The notes under the pieces are model-generated. The model was not told the DNA's origin. It made no database searches and was given only the letters and a program-made list of their open reading frames with translations. A DNA stretch of 64,000 nucleotides from positions 124,001 through 188,000 of the forward strand of contig CBDCXJ010000051.1 of NCBI GenBank assembly GCA_965223695.1, given 5' to 3'. The DNA comes from JAUVPB01 sp965223695. GTDB taxonomy: Bacteria; Actinomycetota; Thermoleophilia; Gaiellales; Gaiellaceae. The position numbers and the translations under genes are program-made. Within the stretch, counting starts at the first letter, position 1; every line of letters begins with the position of its first letter. This document shows positions 1 to 8,342 of the stretch, in pieces.

Positions 1-1
1 C

Positions 2-193
2 GACTGGGAAAAGCTGATCGCCGACAACGGCACCGTGACCGGCAGCTTCAGCATCGCCGATGTCTGCGCGGGGCCGGTGCTCTGGCGCTGGCTGCGCCTC
101 CCGATCGACCTCTCCGATCTGCCGCGTACGGCCGCGTTGCAGCGCGCCGTCGCCAACCACCCGAACTTCGCCGGCGCAGAACCCGCCGGCTAA
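2..193 (+). CDS. glutathione S-transferase family protein, C-terminal fragment
   Basis: The window opens inside this gene; only the last 63 codons are present, ending at TAA 191-193. The fragment is an all-helical GST C-terminal domain: the run TGSFSIADVCAGPVLWRW contains the S-I-A-D N-capping box typical of helix 6 in GSTs, and it is followed by the usual short tail with LQRAVANHPNFAG. GSTs conjugate or isomerise electrophiles with a thiol; which class this is cannot be judged without the N-terminal thioredoxin-like half. The stop codon overlaps the stop of the convergent PPK2 gene by two bases. Confidence 0.7.
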   Translation, partial: DWEKLIADNGTVTGSFSIADVCAGPVLWRWLRLPIDLSDLPRTAALQRAVANHPNFAGAEPAG

Positions 194-993
194 GCGACAA
201 CGGTTCCGGCGATTCCTTCCTCGGGATCCGGGATCTTCGGGTCGAGCTCGCGTAGCGTCTCGACAAGCAGCGACGCGACGGCCACGTTGCGCACCCAGTT
301 GCGGTCGGTCGGGACGACGTACCAGGGCGCCCACTCGGTCGACGTCTCCGTGATGGTCTCCTCGAAGGCCTCCATGTAGTCGTCCCAGAGCGCGCGGTCG
401 TCGAGGTCGCCGGCGCGGAACTTCCAGCGCTTCTCGGGGTTGTCCACGCGCTCCTGCAGCCGCTCGCGCTGCTCCTCGTTCGAGAGGTGGAGGTAGACCT
501 TGACGATCGTCGTGCCCTCGTCTGTCAGGCGGCGCTCGAACTTGTTGATGTGGTCCGGACGCTTGCTCCAGACCTTCTTGGGCGCGAGCTTGCGCACGCG
601 CACGGTCACGACGTCCTCGTAGTGCGAGCGGTTGAAGATGCCGATACGCCCGCGCGCTGGGCAGACGTCGTGGATGCGCCAGAGGTAGTCGTGGGCGCGC
701 TCCTTGCTCGTCGGTGCCTTGAACGAGACCACCTGGCATCCCTGCGGGTTGACGCCGGTGAAGACGCTCCGGATCGTCCCGTCCTTCCCCGATGCGTCGA
801 GTCCCTGGAGCACGAGGAGCAAGCTGCGCTCGCCCTCGGCCCAGAGGCGGGTCTGCAGGATGGCAAGCTCGTCGATCAGCTCGTCGAGCAGCTCCTTCGC
901 CTCGTCCTTCCCGTCGAGGCCAAGGCCATCGCGCGGGTCGCGTTTGGCGAGGTTGGCGCTCTTGCCGGGCTTGACGATCAGTCGATCGCGCAT
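190..993 (-). CDS. ppk2: polyphosphate kinase 2 family protein (PPK2)
   Basis: A 267-residue single-domain PPK2, the cytosolic enzyme family that moves phosphate between polyphosphate and nucleotides. Visible hallmarks are the Walker A-like GLDASGKDGT (residues about 64-73), the Walker B-like FNRSHYEDV (120-128) and a basic lid KRWKFRAGDLDDR near residue 190. The FNRSHYED variant is the one I associate with class II/III enzymes that use AMP or ADP as acceptor rather than class I GTP/ATP makers; that subclass call is inference. The ATG at 993 is chosen because a -10 box (TAGTGT) ends 7 nt before it, implying a leaderless message. Divergent from the HerA-like gene, with only 72 bp between the starts. 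Confidence 0.9.
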   Translation of the reverse strand: MRDRLIVKPGKSANLAKRDPRDGLGLDGKDEAKELLDELIDELAILQTRLWAEGERSLLLVLQGLDASGKDGTIRSVFTGVNPQGCQVVSFKAPTSKERAHDYLWRIHDVCPARGRIGIFNRSHYEDVVTVRVRKLAPKKVWSKRPDHINKFERRLTDEGTTIVKVYLHLSNEEQRERLQERVDNPEKRWKFRAGDLDDRALWDDYMEAFEETITETSTEWAPWYVVPTDRNWVRNVAVASLLVETLRELDPKIPDPEEGIAGTVVA

Positions 994-1000
994 GGCGCGC

Positions 1001-1006
1001 ACACTA
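1001..1006 (-). promoter_or_regulatory. -10 box of leaderless ppk2 promoter
   Basis: TAGTGT on the minus strand, 7 nt before the ATG at 993. Transcription would start at or next to the A of the start codon. No Shine-Dalgarno sequence lies between. Confidence 0.6.
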
Positions 1007-1052
1007 GAGCGATCAACGCGCGACGCGCCATCGGAGGCCCGGATCAACCATC

Positions 1053-1058
1053 TAGACT
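1053..1058 (+). promoter_or_regulatory. -10 box of leaderless HerA-like gene promoter
   Basis: TAGACT followed by 7 nt (CCCGCCC) and the GTG at 1066. Back-to-back with the ppk2 -10 box, so the two divergent promoters share about 50 bp. Confidence 0.6.
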
Positions 1059-1065
1059 CCCGCCC

Positions 1066-3570
1066 GTGACAGAGCCCGAACCCGGAAACCTCTGGCTCGG
1101 AAACCTCGTCGACGCGGCCAGCGGCGACTCGATCGAGGGGCAGCTCGAGGTCGAGGCCGCCGACCTGACGACGCATGGCGCCATCGTCGGCATGACCGGC
1201 TCCGGCAAGACCGGCCTCGGGATGATCTTGCTCGAGGAAGCGCTGCTCGCGGGCATCCCGACTCTGGTGCTCGACCCCAAGGGCGACATGGGGAACCTGC
1301 TGCTGAGCTTCCCCGAGCTCGCGCCCGCAGACTTCGAGCCGTGGGTCAGCGAGTCTGACGCGCGCAAGGACGACCTCTCGCTCGCCGAATACGCGGCCAA
1401 GACCGCCGAGACATGGCGCTCGGGCCTCGAGCGCAACGGCATCGGCCCGGAGCGGATCCAGCGGCTGCGCGAGAACTCGGACATGAAGATCTACACGCCG
1501 GGCTCGAGCGCCGGCATTCCCCTGAACATCGTCGGCTCGCTGAACGCGCCCGCGCTCTCCTGGGACACCGACGCTGAGACGCTCCGGGACGAGATCGAGG
1601 GAACCATGACGAGCCTGCTCGCGCTTGTCGGCATCGAGGCCGACCCGATCTCGAGTCGCGAGCACGTGCTGCTGGCGAACCTGATCGAGAACGCCTGGCG
1701 CCAGGGGCGCAACATGGACCTCGGCGTCCTGATCGCCGAGGTGCAGAGCCCACCGCTTCGCAAGCTCGGCGTCTTCGAGGTCGACTCCTTCTTCCCGCCG
1801 AAGGAGCGGACCGAGCTGGTGCTCCAGCTCAACGCGCTCGTTGCGTCGCCCGCGTTCGCCGCCTGGTCAGAGGGCGAACCGCTCGATCCCGGGAAGCTGC
1901 TCGCCGTCGAGGACGGCAAGCCGCGCGCGTCGATCGTCTATCTCGCGCACCTCTCCGAGGAGGAGCGCCAGTTCGTCGTCACGCTGCTGCTCTCGAAGGT
2001 CGTGACCTGGATGCGCGCCCAGGAGGGCACCTCCGACCTGCGCGCGCTCGTCTACATGGACGAGGTGTTCGGGTTCGTGCCACCAACGGCGGCACCGCCG
2101 GCGAAGAAGCCGATCCTGACGATTCTCAAGCAGGCGCGCGCGTTCGGCGTCGGCATGGTGCTCTCGACCCAGAACCCCGTCGATCTCGACTACAAGGCGA
2201 TGTCGACCGCCGCGACCTGGCTGGTCGGCCGGCTTCAGACCGAGCGCGACAAGGCGCGTGTGCTCGAGGGCCTGAAGTCGGCCGCGGGCGGAACCGACGT
2301 GGGTGCCCTCGACGCGACGATCGGCGGCCTGCAGAAGCGCCAGTTCCTGCGCGTCAGCGCGCACGAGGCAGAGCCGGCGGTCTTCTCGACGCGCTGGGCG
2401 ATGTCGTACCTGCGGGGCCCGCTGACGCGCGAGCAGATCGGTGAGCTGATGGAAGACGAGAAGCTGGCGCTCGCCGAGCGAGTACGAGCCGCCGAGGGCG
2501 CAGGGCCCGCCTGTCCGGCCGCAGACGGCGCGAGCGACGGAGCCGCCCCCTCTACGGACGGCGACCTAGCCAGCGCCGGCGCCGAGGCCGCGACCACCGC
2601 CTCGGCCTCGGCAGCGTCCGGCTCGCCAGATCCGAACGGCGCGCTCGCCGACAACGAGAGCCCCGTCGCCCCTCAGGTTGCCGCAGACACCCCCGCCCGC
2701 TACCTCGACCCGGCCGCGGTATGGGCGGCCGAGGCTGGCTACGACCCCGACAGCTCACGGCTCTCGGCCATGCTCGCGATCCGCTTCGCGCTCAAGTACG
2801 ACGAGACCAAGGCCGACCTCGACCACCACGAGGAGTGGGAGGCCATCGTCGGCCCGCTCGATGAGGGCCTCGACCTCGACAACGCCGTCGAGGTCGACTA
2901 CGACGAGCGCGACCTACTCGAGGAGGCGCCCGCGGACGCCGTCTACGTGCTCCCCGATGCCAAGATCGGGACGAAGACCTTCTACAAGAAGGCTGCCGCC
3001 GAGCTCGAGCGGCGGTTGATCGCCGAGCGAAAGCTCGAGCTGCTCGCCAACAAGAAGCTGAAGCTCTACTCGCGCCCCGGCGAGGACGCCACGGCTTTCG
3101 AGGCACGCTGCGACACCGCGGCCCAGGAGCGCGCCGACACGGAGACGGCCAAGATCACGAAGCGGCTCGAGGCCAAGGGCACCAAACTCCGGCGCGCGCT
3201 CGAAGAGGCGCGGCTCCGCGTCGAAGAGCTCGAAGCAGAGGAGCGCTCGAAGGCGAACCGTGACCTGATCGCCGGCGCCGGTGCCGTTCTGGGCGCGCTC
3301 TTCGGCGGGCGGCGGAACACGCGCTCGATCACGCGCGCGGCCGAGCGCGCTGTGGGTGGGCGCCGCTCGAAAAGCACCTTCAACGCCCAGGTGCGCGCCT
3401 CGAAGAAGCAGCAAGAGCTCGCCGAGCTCGAGCAGGAGATCCTCGACGAGGTCGCCGACATCGACGCCAAGTGGAGCGATGTCGCAGGCGATATCGAGAC
3501 TCTCGACGTCGGGCTCGAAGCCGCCGACGTCAAAGCAGTGCACACGGCGCTCGTGTGGGTACGGCGCTAG
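1066..3570 (+). CDS. HerA/DUF853-like ATP-binding protein
   Basis: An 834-residue P-loop ATPase. Walker A GMTGSGKT is at residues 42-49 and is followed by PTLVLDPKGDMGNLLLSFPE, typical of DUF853/HerA-type proteins; Walker B LVYMDEVFGF is near 329-338 and a sensor-like STQNPVDLDYKAM follows. After the ATPase core comes an Ala/Ser/Gly-rich linker (about 480-545), then a charged region with coiled-coil heptads and a Gly-rich hydrophobic hairpin (DLIAGAGAVLGALFGG). HerA relatives are hexameric DNA translocases or membrane-associated AAA machines; no nuclease partner NurA is adjacent, so the role here is open. GTG 1066 is preferred: the frame is open further upstream, but that part lies opposite ppk2, and the -10 box sits 7 nt before this GTG. 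Confidence 0.8.
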   Translation: MTEPEPGNLWLGNLVDAASGDSIEGQLEVEAADLTTHGAIVGMTGSGKTGLGMILLEEALLAGIPTLVLDPKGDMGNLLLSFPELAPADFEPWVSESDARKDDLSLAEYAAKTAETWRSGLERNGIGPERIQRLRENSDMKIYTPGSSAGIPLNIVGSLNAPALSWDTDAETLRDEIEGTMTSLLALVGIEADPISSREHVLLANLIENAWRQGRNMDLGVLIAEVQSPPLRKLGVFEVDSFFPPKERTELVLQLNALVASPAFAAWSEGEPLDPGKLLAVEDGKPRASIVYLAHLSEEERQFVVTLLLSKVVTWMRAQEGTSDLRALVYMDEVFGFVPPTAAPPAKKPILTILKQARAFGVGMVLSTQNPVDLDYKAMSTAATWLVGRLQTERDKARVLEGLKSAAGGTDVGALDATIGGLQKRQFLRVSAHEAEPAVFSTRWAMSYLRGPLTREQIGELMEDEKLALAERVRAAEGAGPACPAADGASDGAAPSTDGDLASAGAEAATTASASAASGSPDPNGALADNESPVAPQVAADTPARYLDPAAVWAAEAGYDPDSSRLSAMLAIRFALKYDETKADLDHHEEWEAIVGPLDEGLDLDNAVEVDYDERDLLEEAPADAVYVLPDAKIGTKTFYKKAAAELERRLIAERKLELLANKKLKLYSRPGEDATAFEARCDTAAQERADTETAKITKRLEAKGTKLRRALEEARLRVEELEAEERSKANRDLIAGAGAVLGALFGGRRNTRSITRAAERAVGGRRSKSTFNAQVRASKKQQELAELEQEILDEVADIDAKWSDVAGDIETLDVGLEAADVKAVHTALVWVRR

Positions 3571-3604
3571 CGCGCCGGAGTTCTAAGCCCGCGACGGTGA
3601 CGCG

Positions 3605-4855
3605 GTGAGCGCCCGGCACAGGGCCGGGTACGCCGTGCAGAAGACGGCGCTGTCGCGAGGCGTCCTCCTCGTCTTCATCGCCGGCTGCGTGATCGCGACC
3701 GTAGGCTTCGGTGTTCGGGCGGCGTTCGGCCTTTTTCTCGATCCGTTGACCGAGGCGAGGGGCTTCGATCGCGAGACCTTCGGACTCGCGCTCGCGATCC
3801 AGAACCTGCTCTGGGGGATCGGTGTCCCGATCGCGGGAATGCTCGCCGACCGCTACGGCGCGCGCGTCGTCATCGGCTCCGGCGCTATCGCGTACGCAGG
3901 CGGTGTCTGGGGTATGGCGGAGGCCCAGTCCGGCACTGCGTTGCACCTCACGGCAGGCGTCACGGTTGGTGTCGGCGTGTCGTTCACCAGCTTCGCGCTC
4001 GTGCTCGCTGCGCTCACGAAGATCGTCCCCGCCGACCGACGCACCTGGGCGCTCGGCGTCGGCACGGCTGCCGGCTCGCTCGGGCAGGTGATCTTCTCGC
4101 CGCTCGGCAATGAGCTGATCGATCGCTGGGGCTGGGAAGCCGCGCTGGTGATCCTCGCCGTGACGGTCCTTGTGCTCGTGCCGCTTGCGCTCGCCATGCC
4201 CTCCGATCCATCTGCCGTCGGCGAAAGCGAGCTCGGACGCTCGATCCGCAGTTCGCTGCGCGAGGCGTTCGCGCATCGCGGCTACATGCTTCTCACGGCA
4301 GGCTTCTTCGTCTGCGGCTTCCAGATCGCCTTTATCACGGTGCACTTCCCCGCCTACGTCAAGGACCTCGGGCACCCGGCGAGTGTCGGTGCGATCGCGA
4401 TCGCGATCGTGGGCGGGTTCAACATCATCGGCGCGTTCGTCGCCGGAATGGCAGGCAAGCGCTGGAGCATGAAGTCGGCGCTCGCGTTCATCTATGCCGT
4501 GCGGTCGGTGCTGATCCTCGGTCTGCTGCTTCTTCCCAAGACGCAGGTCACGATCTATGTGTTCGCGGCGACGATGGGCCTGATGTGGCTCTCGACTGTG
4601 CCGCTGACGAGCGGCATCGTCGCGCAGGTCTTCGGCGCGCGGTTCATGGCGACGCTGTTCGGCATCGTCTTCTTCGGCCACCAGCTCGGCAGCTTCCTCG
4701 GCGTCTGGCTGGGCGGGCGGATTTTCGACGCGACGGGCTCCTACGACCCGATCTGGTGGGCGAGCATCGGGCTCGGAATCGCGGCCACGCTCGTGCACCT
4801 GCCGATCGACGAGCGCCCGCTCGGGCGACTCATCGCCCAGCGCGCGGCCGCGTAA
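3605..4855 (+). CDS. MFS transporter
   Basis: A 416-residue polytopic protein with about 12 hydrophobic segments and the MFS loop 2-3 signature GMLADRYGARVVIGSG around residues 79-94. The second half contains the equivalent loop and ends in a short basic tail. It resembles the oxalate/monocarboxylate-type antiporter branch (N-terminal GFGVRAAFGLFLDPLTEARGF). The inner-membrane substrate is unknown. The GTG at 3605 is the first usable start after a stop in the frame; no clear -10 or Shine-Dalgarno sequence decides it. The next gene begins 9 nt after the stop, with its -10 box overlapping this TAA, so the two may be transcribed separately. Confidence 0.85.
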   Translation: MSARHRAGYAVQKTALSRGVLLVFIAGCVIATVGFGVRAAFGLFLDPLTEARGFDRETFGLALAIQNLLWGIGVPIAGMLADRYGARVVIGSGAIAYAGGVWGMAEAQSGTALHLTAGVTVGVGVSFTSFALVLAALTKIVPADRRTWALGVGTAAGSLGQVIFSPLGNELIDRWGWEAALVILAVTVLVLVPLALAMPSDPSAVGESELGRSIRSSLREAFAHRGYMLLTAGFFVCGFQIAFITVHFPAYVKDLGHPASVGAIAIAIVGGFNIIGAFVAGMAGKRWSMKSALAFIYAVRSVLILGLLLLPKTQVTIYVFAATMGLMWLSTVPLTSGIVAQVFGARFMATLFGIVFFGHQLGSFLGVWLGGRIFDATGSYDPIWWASIGLGIAATLVHLPIDERPLGRLIAQRAAA

Positions 4856-4858
4856 TCT
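4853..4858 (+). promoter_or_regulatory. -10 box overlapping a stop codon, leaderless start
   Basis: TAATCT, whose TAA is also the stop of the upstream MFS gene, lies 6 nt before the GTG at 4865. It implies an internal leaderless promoter inside an apparent operon. Confidence 0.55.
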
Positions 4859-4864
4859 GCCCGC

Positions 4865-5602
4865 GTGATCGTCGACGCCCACCTGCACGTGGACGACATT
4901 CCTGCTCTGGGCTGGAAGATGGAGGCCTCGCTCTGCATCGACCGCCTCGACGAGGCCGGCATCGACAAGGGAATCATCATGACGATCGTCGACGTGCCGG
5001 AGGTGAACCCCGACGCGATCGAGCTGATCGCCGATGCCTGCGCCGAGTACCCCGACCGGCTGTGGGCGTTCGCCCGCGTCCATCCCTGGTACGGAGACCG
5101 CTCAGCCGAGCTGCTCGAGCGCGCGTTCTCGCTCGGCTTCAAGGGGCTGAAGCTGCACCCGGTCTCGACGATCGCGCACCCGAGCGGCGAGGACACGCTT
5201 CGCCTGATGCGGATCGCGGCCGAGCACAATGCGCCGACGCTGTTTCACTGCGGTGACGAGCCGATGGCGACACCGCTCGCGATCGCGCCGGCGGCCGAAG
5301 CCGTGCCGGGCACGCATGTGATCCTCGGACACATGGGCGGGTACTTCCACGTCGATGAGGCGATGGACGTGGCCGAGCGGATGCCGAACGTGATCCTCGA
5401 GACCTCCGCGATGCCCTACCCGGCCAAGATCGCCGAGGCCGTCCAGCGGGTCGGGGCAGGGCGTGTGATGTACGGCTCCGACGGCCCGGTCTGCTCGCCT
5501 CGTCTCGAGGTCGAGAAGGTCCGACTGGCCGGGCTCTGGCCGGCTGACGAGCGGGCGGTGCTGGCCGACAACGCCCTCAGGCTCGTCGAGGCCGTGGCGT
5601 GA
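4865..5602 (+). CDS. amidohydrolase family protein (metal-dependent, TIM barrel)
   Basis: A 245-residue amidohydrolase-2-type hydrolase or decarboxylase. Metal-site residues are visible in order: DAHLHV (residues 4-9, the strand-1 HxH), LHPVS in mid-protein, FHCGD, GHMGG and the strand-8 Asp in YGSDGP. The family hydrolyses amide/ester bonds or decarboxylates aromatic and lactone acids using one or two zinc ions. The start is a GTG read from a -10 box 6 nt upstream. It overlaps the next gene by four bases; that gene is a paralogue that has lost the same metal ligands, so the two may form an active/inactive pair. Confidence 0.85.
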   Translation: MIVDAHLHVDDIPALGWKMEASLCIDRLDEAGIDKGIIMTIVDVPEVNPDAIELIADACAEYPDRLWAFARVHPWYGDRSAELLERAFSLGFKGLKLHPVSTIAHPSGEDTLRLMRIAAEHNAPTLFHCGDEPMATPLAIAPAAEAVPGTHVILGHMGGYFHVDEAMDVAERMPNVILETSAMPYPAKIAEAVQRVGAGRVMYGSDGPVCSPRLEVEKVRLAGLWPADERAVLADNALRLVEAVA

Positions 5603-6342
5603 TCGTCGACACGTTCGCGCTGCTCGGCGAGTCGCTGTTCGGGGTCTCGGCCACACGCGGCGAGCTCCTCGGCGTCATGGATGACGCTGGCATCGACCGG
5701 GCCGTCGTCTGTCCGGCGCGCCCACCCGGCTACCACCTCGGCCCGGCCAATGACGGACTCGCCGCCGACGTCGCGCTTGAGCCGGAGCGGCTGATCGGCT
5801 TCGCGCGTGTCGACCCGAACCTGGGCGACGCGGCGGCCGACGAGGTACGACGCGCGCTCGGTGAGCTAGGCCTACGCGGCGTCTTCCTCCACCCCTGGGA
5901 AGAGACGTTCCGCATCAGCGCTCCCGAGCTCGACTCCGTGGTGGGGGTCGCTGGCGAGGCCGGCGCCCCGGTGCTCGTAGCAGCTGGCTACCCGTGGCTC
6001 TCGGAAGGCCTCCAGATCGGCGAGCTCGCGTCCCGATTCCCGCGGGTCGTGTTCATCGCGACCAACGGTGGCCAGCTCAACATCTCAGGACTTGGCCAGA
6101 CCGACATCGAGCTCGCGATGGACCGCTGCCCGAACCTCTACCTGCAGACCGCCGGTGTCTACCGCGAGGACTTTCTCGAGAACGTCGTCGGCCGCTTCGG
6201 GGCCGACCGGCTGCTGTTCGCGAGCGGCTTCCCGCTGATGGATCCACGTCTCGAGGTGCAGCGGCCGCGGTCCATGCACGTCGACGACTCGGTGATCGCG
6301 GCCGTACTGGGCGGCACCGCGACACGCATCCTCGGCTTCTAG
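5599..6342 (+). CDS. degenerate amidohydrolase paralogue lacking metal ligands
   Basis: A 247-residue protein collinear with the preceding amidohydrolase (both begin MIVD, both have GFARVDP/AFARVHP, LHPW/LHPV, and end in a GxxRxL helix). The HxH of strand 1 is replaced (DTFALL), FHCGD by VAAGYP, GHMGG by ATNGG, and the catalytic GSDGP by ASGFP. On sequence it cannot build the usual metal centre. Likely roles are a structural or regulatory partner of the upstream enzyme, or a metal-independent activity. The GTG start overlaps the upstream TGA (GTGA), indicating translational coupling. Confidence 0.75.
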   Translation: MIVDTFALLGESLFGVSATRGELLGVMDDAGIDRAVVCPARPPGYHLGPANDGLAADVALEPERLIGFARVDPNLGDAAADEVRRALGELGLRGVFLHPWEETFRISAPELDSVVGVAGEAGAPVLVAAGYPWLSEGLQIGELASRFPRVVFIATNGGQLNISGLGQTDIELAMDRCPNLYLQTAGVYREDFLENVVGRFGADRLLFASGFPLMDPRLEVQRPRSMHVDDSVIAAVLGGTATRILGF

Positions 6343-6396
6343 GCGCCGCGACCAAGCGCCGCGGCGTCGCTCGGAGGCGCGCCCGGAGCCGCTCGC

Positions 6397-6402
6397 TACC
6401 CT
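6397..6402 (+). promoter_or_regulatory. -10 box of leaderless MaoC-like gene
   Basis: TACCCT, 6 nt before the GTG at 6409; no Shine-Dalgarno sequence is present. Confidence 0.55.
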
Positions 6403-6408
6403 GCCGGC

Positions 6409-6849
6409 GTGGCCGACCCGAGCGCAACCGCCGGAGCGCCAGAACTCAGGGAGGGTGACACGTTCACCTTCACGCGCACCTTCACCGACGGTGACGTGTC
6501 GCTCTACTGCGGTCTGACCGGCGACTACAACCCGTTGCACCTCGACGAGACCTTCGCGGCTGCGAACCGGTTCGGAGCCCGGATCGTCCCGGGGCTTCTG
6601 ACCGGGAGCATGATGACGCACATCGGCGGGATGCTCGGCGTGATCGGCGGCGAAATGCGCCTCTCGTTCGTCGCCCCTGTTTACATCGGCGACACGATCA
6701 CGTGCGCCGTCACGATCGACGCAATCGACGAGCGCGGGGTCGCGACCACCCGGGTCGAGATGGACAACCAGGACGGGCAGCGAGTCGTCGACGCGAGCTG
6801 GGTGGGAAAGCCGATCGCCGTCAGACTCGCCCCGGACAACCGGGACTGA
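6409..6849 (+). CDS. MaoC-like (R)-specific enoyl-CoA hydratase/dehydratase
   Basis: A 146-residue single hotdog-fold protein. The hydratase-2 motif GDYNPLHLD is at residues 38-46, giving the catalytic Asp39/His44 pair, and is followed by the conserved GARIVPGLLTGSMM helix. MaoC proteins add water to trans-2-enoyl-CoA or related thioesters, or dehydrate the hydroxyacyl form. It stands alone between the amidohydrolase pair and the convergent OsmC gene, so no pathway can be assigned. The leaderless GTG start is set by the -10 box. Confidence 0.85.
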   Translation: MADPSATAGAPELREGDTFTFTRTFTDGDVSLYCGLTGDYNPLHLDETFAAANRFGARIVPGLLTGSMMTHIGGMLGVIGGEMRLSFVAPVYIGDTITCAVTIDAIDERGVATTRVEMDNQDGQRVVDASWVGKPIAVRLAPDNRD

Positions 6850-6876
6850 TCCCGGCCGTCCGGCGGCGGTCCGAGG

Positions 6877-7353
6877 CTAGGTCTCTGCGAGAACGAGCTC
6901 GCTTGTGATGTCAATCGAGCCCGAGATCGAGCGGTAGACCGGGCACTTCGGCATGTGGTTGTCGAACGCCCGCTGGATCTTGTCGCGATCCGCGTCGGCG
7001 TCGACGGTGAGGTGGTACGTCGCGTGGATGCGCTTGATCACGATCACGCCGTCGTCCTCGGCCTCGATCTCGCCGGTGATCTCACCGAACAGGTTGCCCT
7101 CACCGGCTGGGATTTGACGCGCCTCCAGCGCGCCTCCAAGGGTGCCGGTCAGTCAGCCGCCGGCGGCGGCGACGATGTAGTCGAGCGTCGTCGCGCGCTC
7201 GGCCTCGGTTCCGGGCGCAACGCCGTAGTGCTCGGCGATGCCGGCGTGGACACCGAACATCACGGGCTCAGACTCGGCCGGGATATGGGCGCGGCGAAGC
7301 GGACCGCGAATGCGCTCGATACGTACGCTTGACGTGTAAACCGGTTTCCCCAT
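6877..7353 (-). CDS. OsmC-like selenoprotein (Sec at in-frame TGA)
   Basis: A 158-residue OsmC/Ohr-fold protein. The frame is continuous from ATG 7353 to TAG 6877 except for one TGA at 7155-7153 (codon 67). The flanking residues, DYIVAAAGG before and LTGTLGGALEARQIPAGEG after, match the OsmC helix that carries the first redox cysteine, so the TGA stands exactly where Cys belongs and is read here as selenocysteine. The second half continues normally (CPVYRSISGSIDITSELVL), including the second redox Cys in the MPKCPVYRS helix. OsmC proteins reduce organic peroxides in the cytosol. A 7-bp hairpin downstream of the TGA can serve as SECIS. The start is leaderless (-10 TACGAT, 6 nt), divergent from the next gene. 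The alternative, a nonsense mutation, is unlikely given two similar cases nearby. Confidence 0.85.
7116..7134 (-). promoter_or_regulatory. SECIS-like hairpin of OsmC selenoprotein
   Basis: Downstream of the UGA the transcript can form a 7-bp stem (bases 19-25 with 31-37 after UGA, one G-U pair) closing a 5-nt loop UGGAG. The loop begins 26 nt after UGA and has G in position two. Those values fit the published general bacterial SECIS description (short apical loop with G in its first two bases, loop 16-37 nt from UGA). Confidence 0.6.
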
Positions 7354-7359
7354 GCGGGG

Positions 7360-7365
7360 ATCGTA
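7360..7365 (-). promoter_or_regulatory. -10 box of leaderless OsmC selenoprotein gene
   Basis: TACGAT on the minus strand, 6 nt before ATG 7353. Divergent from the -10 box at 7386-7391; the two promoters lie back to back within 50 bp. Confidence 0.55.
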
Positions 7366-7385
7366 GGGGATCGCCGGTCGCGCAG

Positions 7386-7391
7386 TAGCAT
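7386..7391 (+). promoter_or_regulatory. -10 box of leaderless dehydrogenase gene
   Basis: TAGCAT followed by 7 nt and the ATG at 7399. Confidence 0.55.
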
Positions 7392-7398
7392 CCCGGTC

Positions 7399-8298
7399 AT
7401 GGCGCGTGTCGCGTTCATCGGGGTCGGAACGATGGGTCTGCCGATGGCACGCCAGGTGATCGCGGCCGGCCACGATGTCATTGCGTGCGACATCGATACG
7501 ACGCGAGCCGCGAAGCTCGGCGTCGACAGCGTCGCGACGCCGACCGCGGCCGCGAAGCGCGCCGACGTCACGATCACGTCGTTGCCATCGGTCGTCGCTG
7601 TCGAGGAGGCGATTCTCGGCTCCGATGGTGTTGCCGAGGGCGCGGCTGCCGGCAGCACGGTGATCGACATGTCGACGAGCCCACCCGCGCTTGCGCGAAC
7701 GATCGCCGCAGCGCTGGCCGAGAAGGACGTCGAGTTCCTGGACGCGCCCGTGAGCGGCGGGCCCACCGGCGCTGAAGCCGGCACGCTCGCGATCATGGTC
7801 GGCGGCGATCGTGCTGTCTTCGATCGCTGGGAAGGTCTCCTTGGCGCGATGGGCGCGCGCGTCGAGTACGTCGGCTCACACGGCACCGGCCAGGCGGTCA
7901 AGCTCTGTAACAACCTGATGGTCGCCTGCACGATGGCGGGCGTCGCCGAGGTCTGCGCCGTTCTCGAGCACGAGGGCGTCGATCCGATGCAGGCCTACGA
8001 GGTCTTCACGCGCTCGACGAGCGACTCTTCGGTGCTGCGGCGACGATTCCCGCTCGCGGGCGTGCGCCCCGAGCATCCGGCATCGAACGACTTCGAGCCG
8101 ATGTTCCGGCTCGACCTGCTCGTGAAGGACGTCGCGCTGGCGCGTGAGCTGCTCGCGGCGCATGGCCTGACCAGCTCGATGGGCGACGCGGCCGCGGCGC
8201 TCTTCGATCGTGCTGCCGAGGCGGGTCTGGGCGAGCTCGACTACTCGGCCGTCTACCGCGTCGTCGAGCGAGCACTCGATGACGCGGGCGAGCGCTGA
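7399..8298 (+). CDS. NAD(P)-dependent beta-hydroxyacid dehydrogenase (HIBADH-like)
   Basis: A 299-residue member of the 3-hydroxyisobutyrate/6-phosphogluconate dehydrogenase family. The N-terminal Rossmann motif is FIGVGTMGLPMA (residues 6-17), the substrate-binding signature DAPVSGGPTGAEAG is near 114-127, and the catalytic lysine is Lys168 with Asn172 in the KLCNN helix; a C-terminal all-alpha domain follows. The reaction is oxidation of a beta-hydroxy acid to a semialdehyde, or the reverse (tartronate semialdehyde reductase type). The substrate is not resolved. Leaderless ATG start. An MFS carrier follows after 44 nt. Confidence 0.88.
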   Translation: MARVAFIGVGTMGLPMARQVIAAGHDVIACDIDTTRAAKLGVDSVATPTAAAKRADVTITSLPSVVAVEEAILGSDGVAEGAAAGSTVIDMSTSPPALARTIAAALAEKDVEFLDAPVSGGPTGAEAGTLAIMVGGDRAVFDRWEGLLGAMGARVEYVGSHGTGQAVKLCNNLMVACTMAGVAEVCAVLEHEGVDPMQAYEVFTRSTSDSSVLRRRFPLAGVRPEHPASNDFEPMFRLDLLVKDVALARELLAAHGLTSSMGDAAAALFDRAAEAGLGELDYSAVYRVVERALDDAGER

Positions 8299-8342
8299 GC
8301 CCGCCGGCACGACTGCACGGCGAGCGCAGCCCGGGACCTAGC

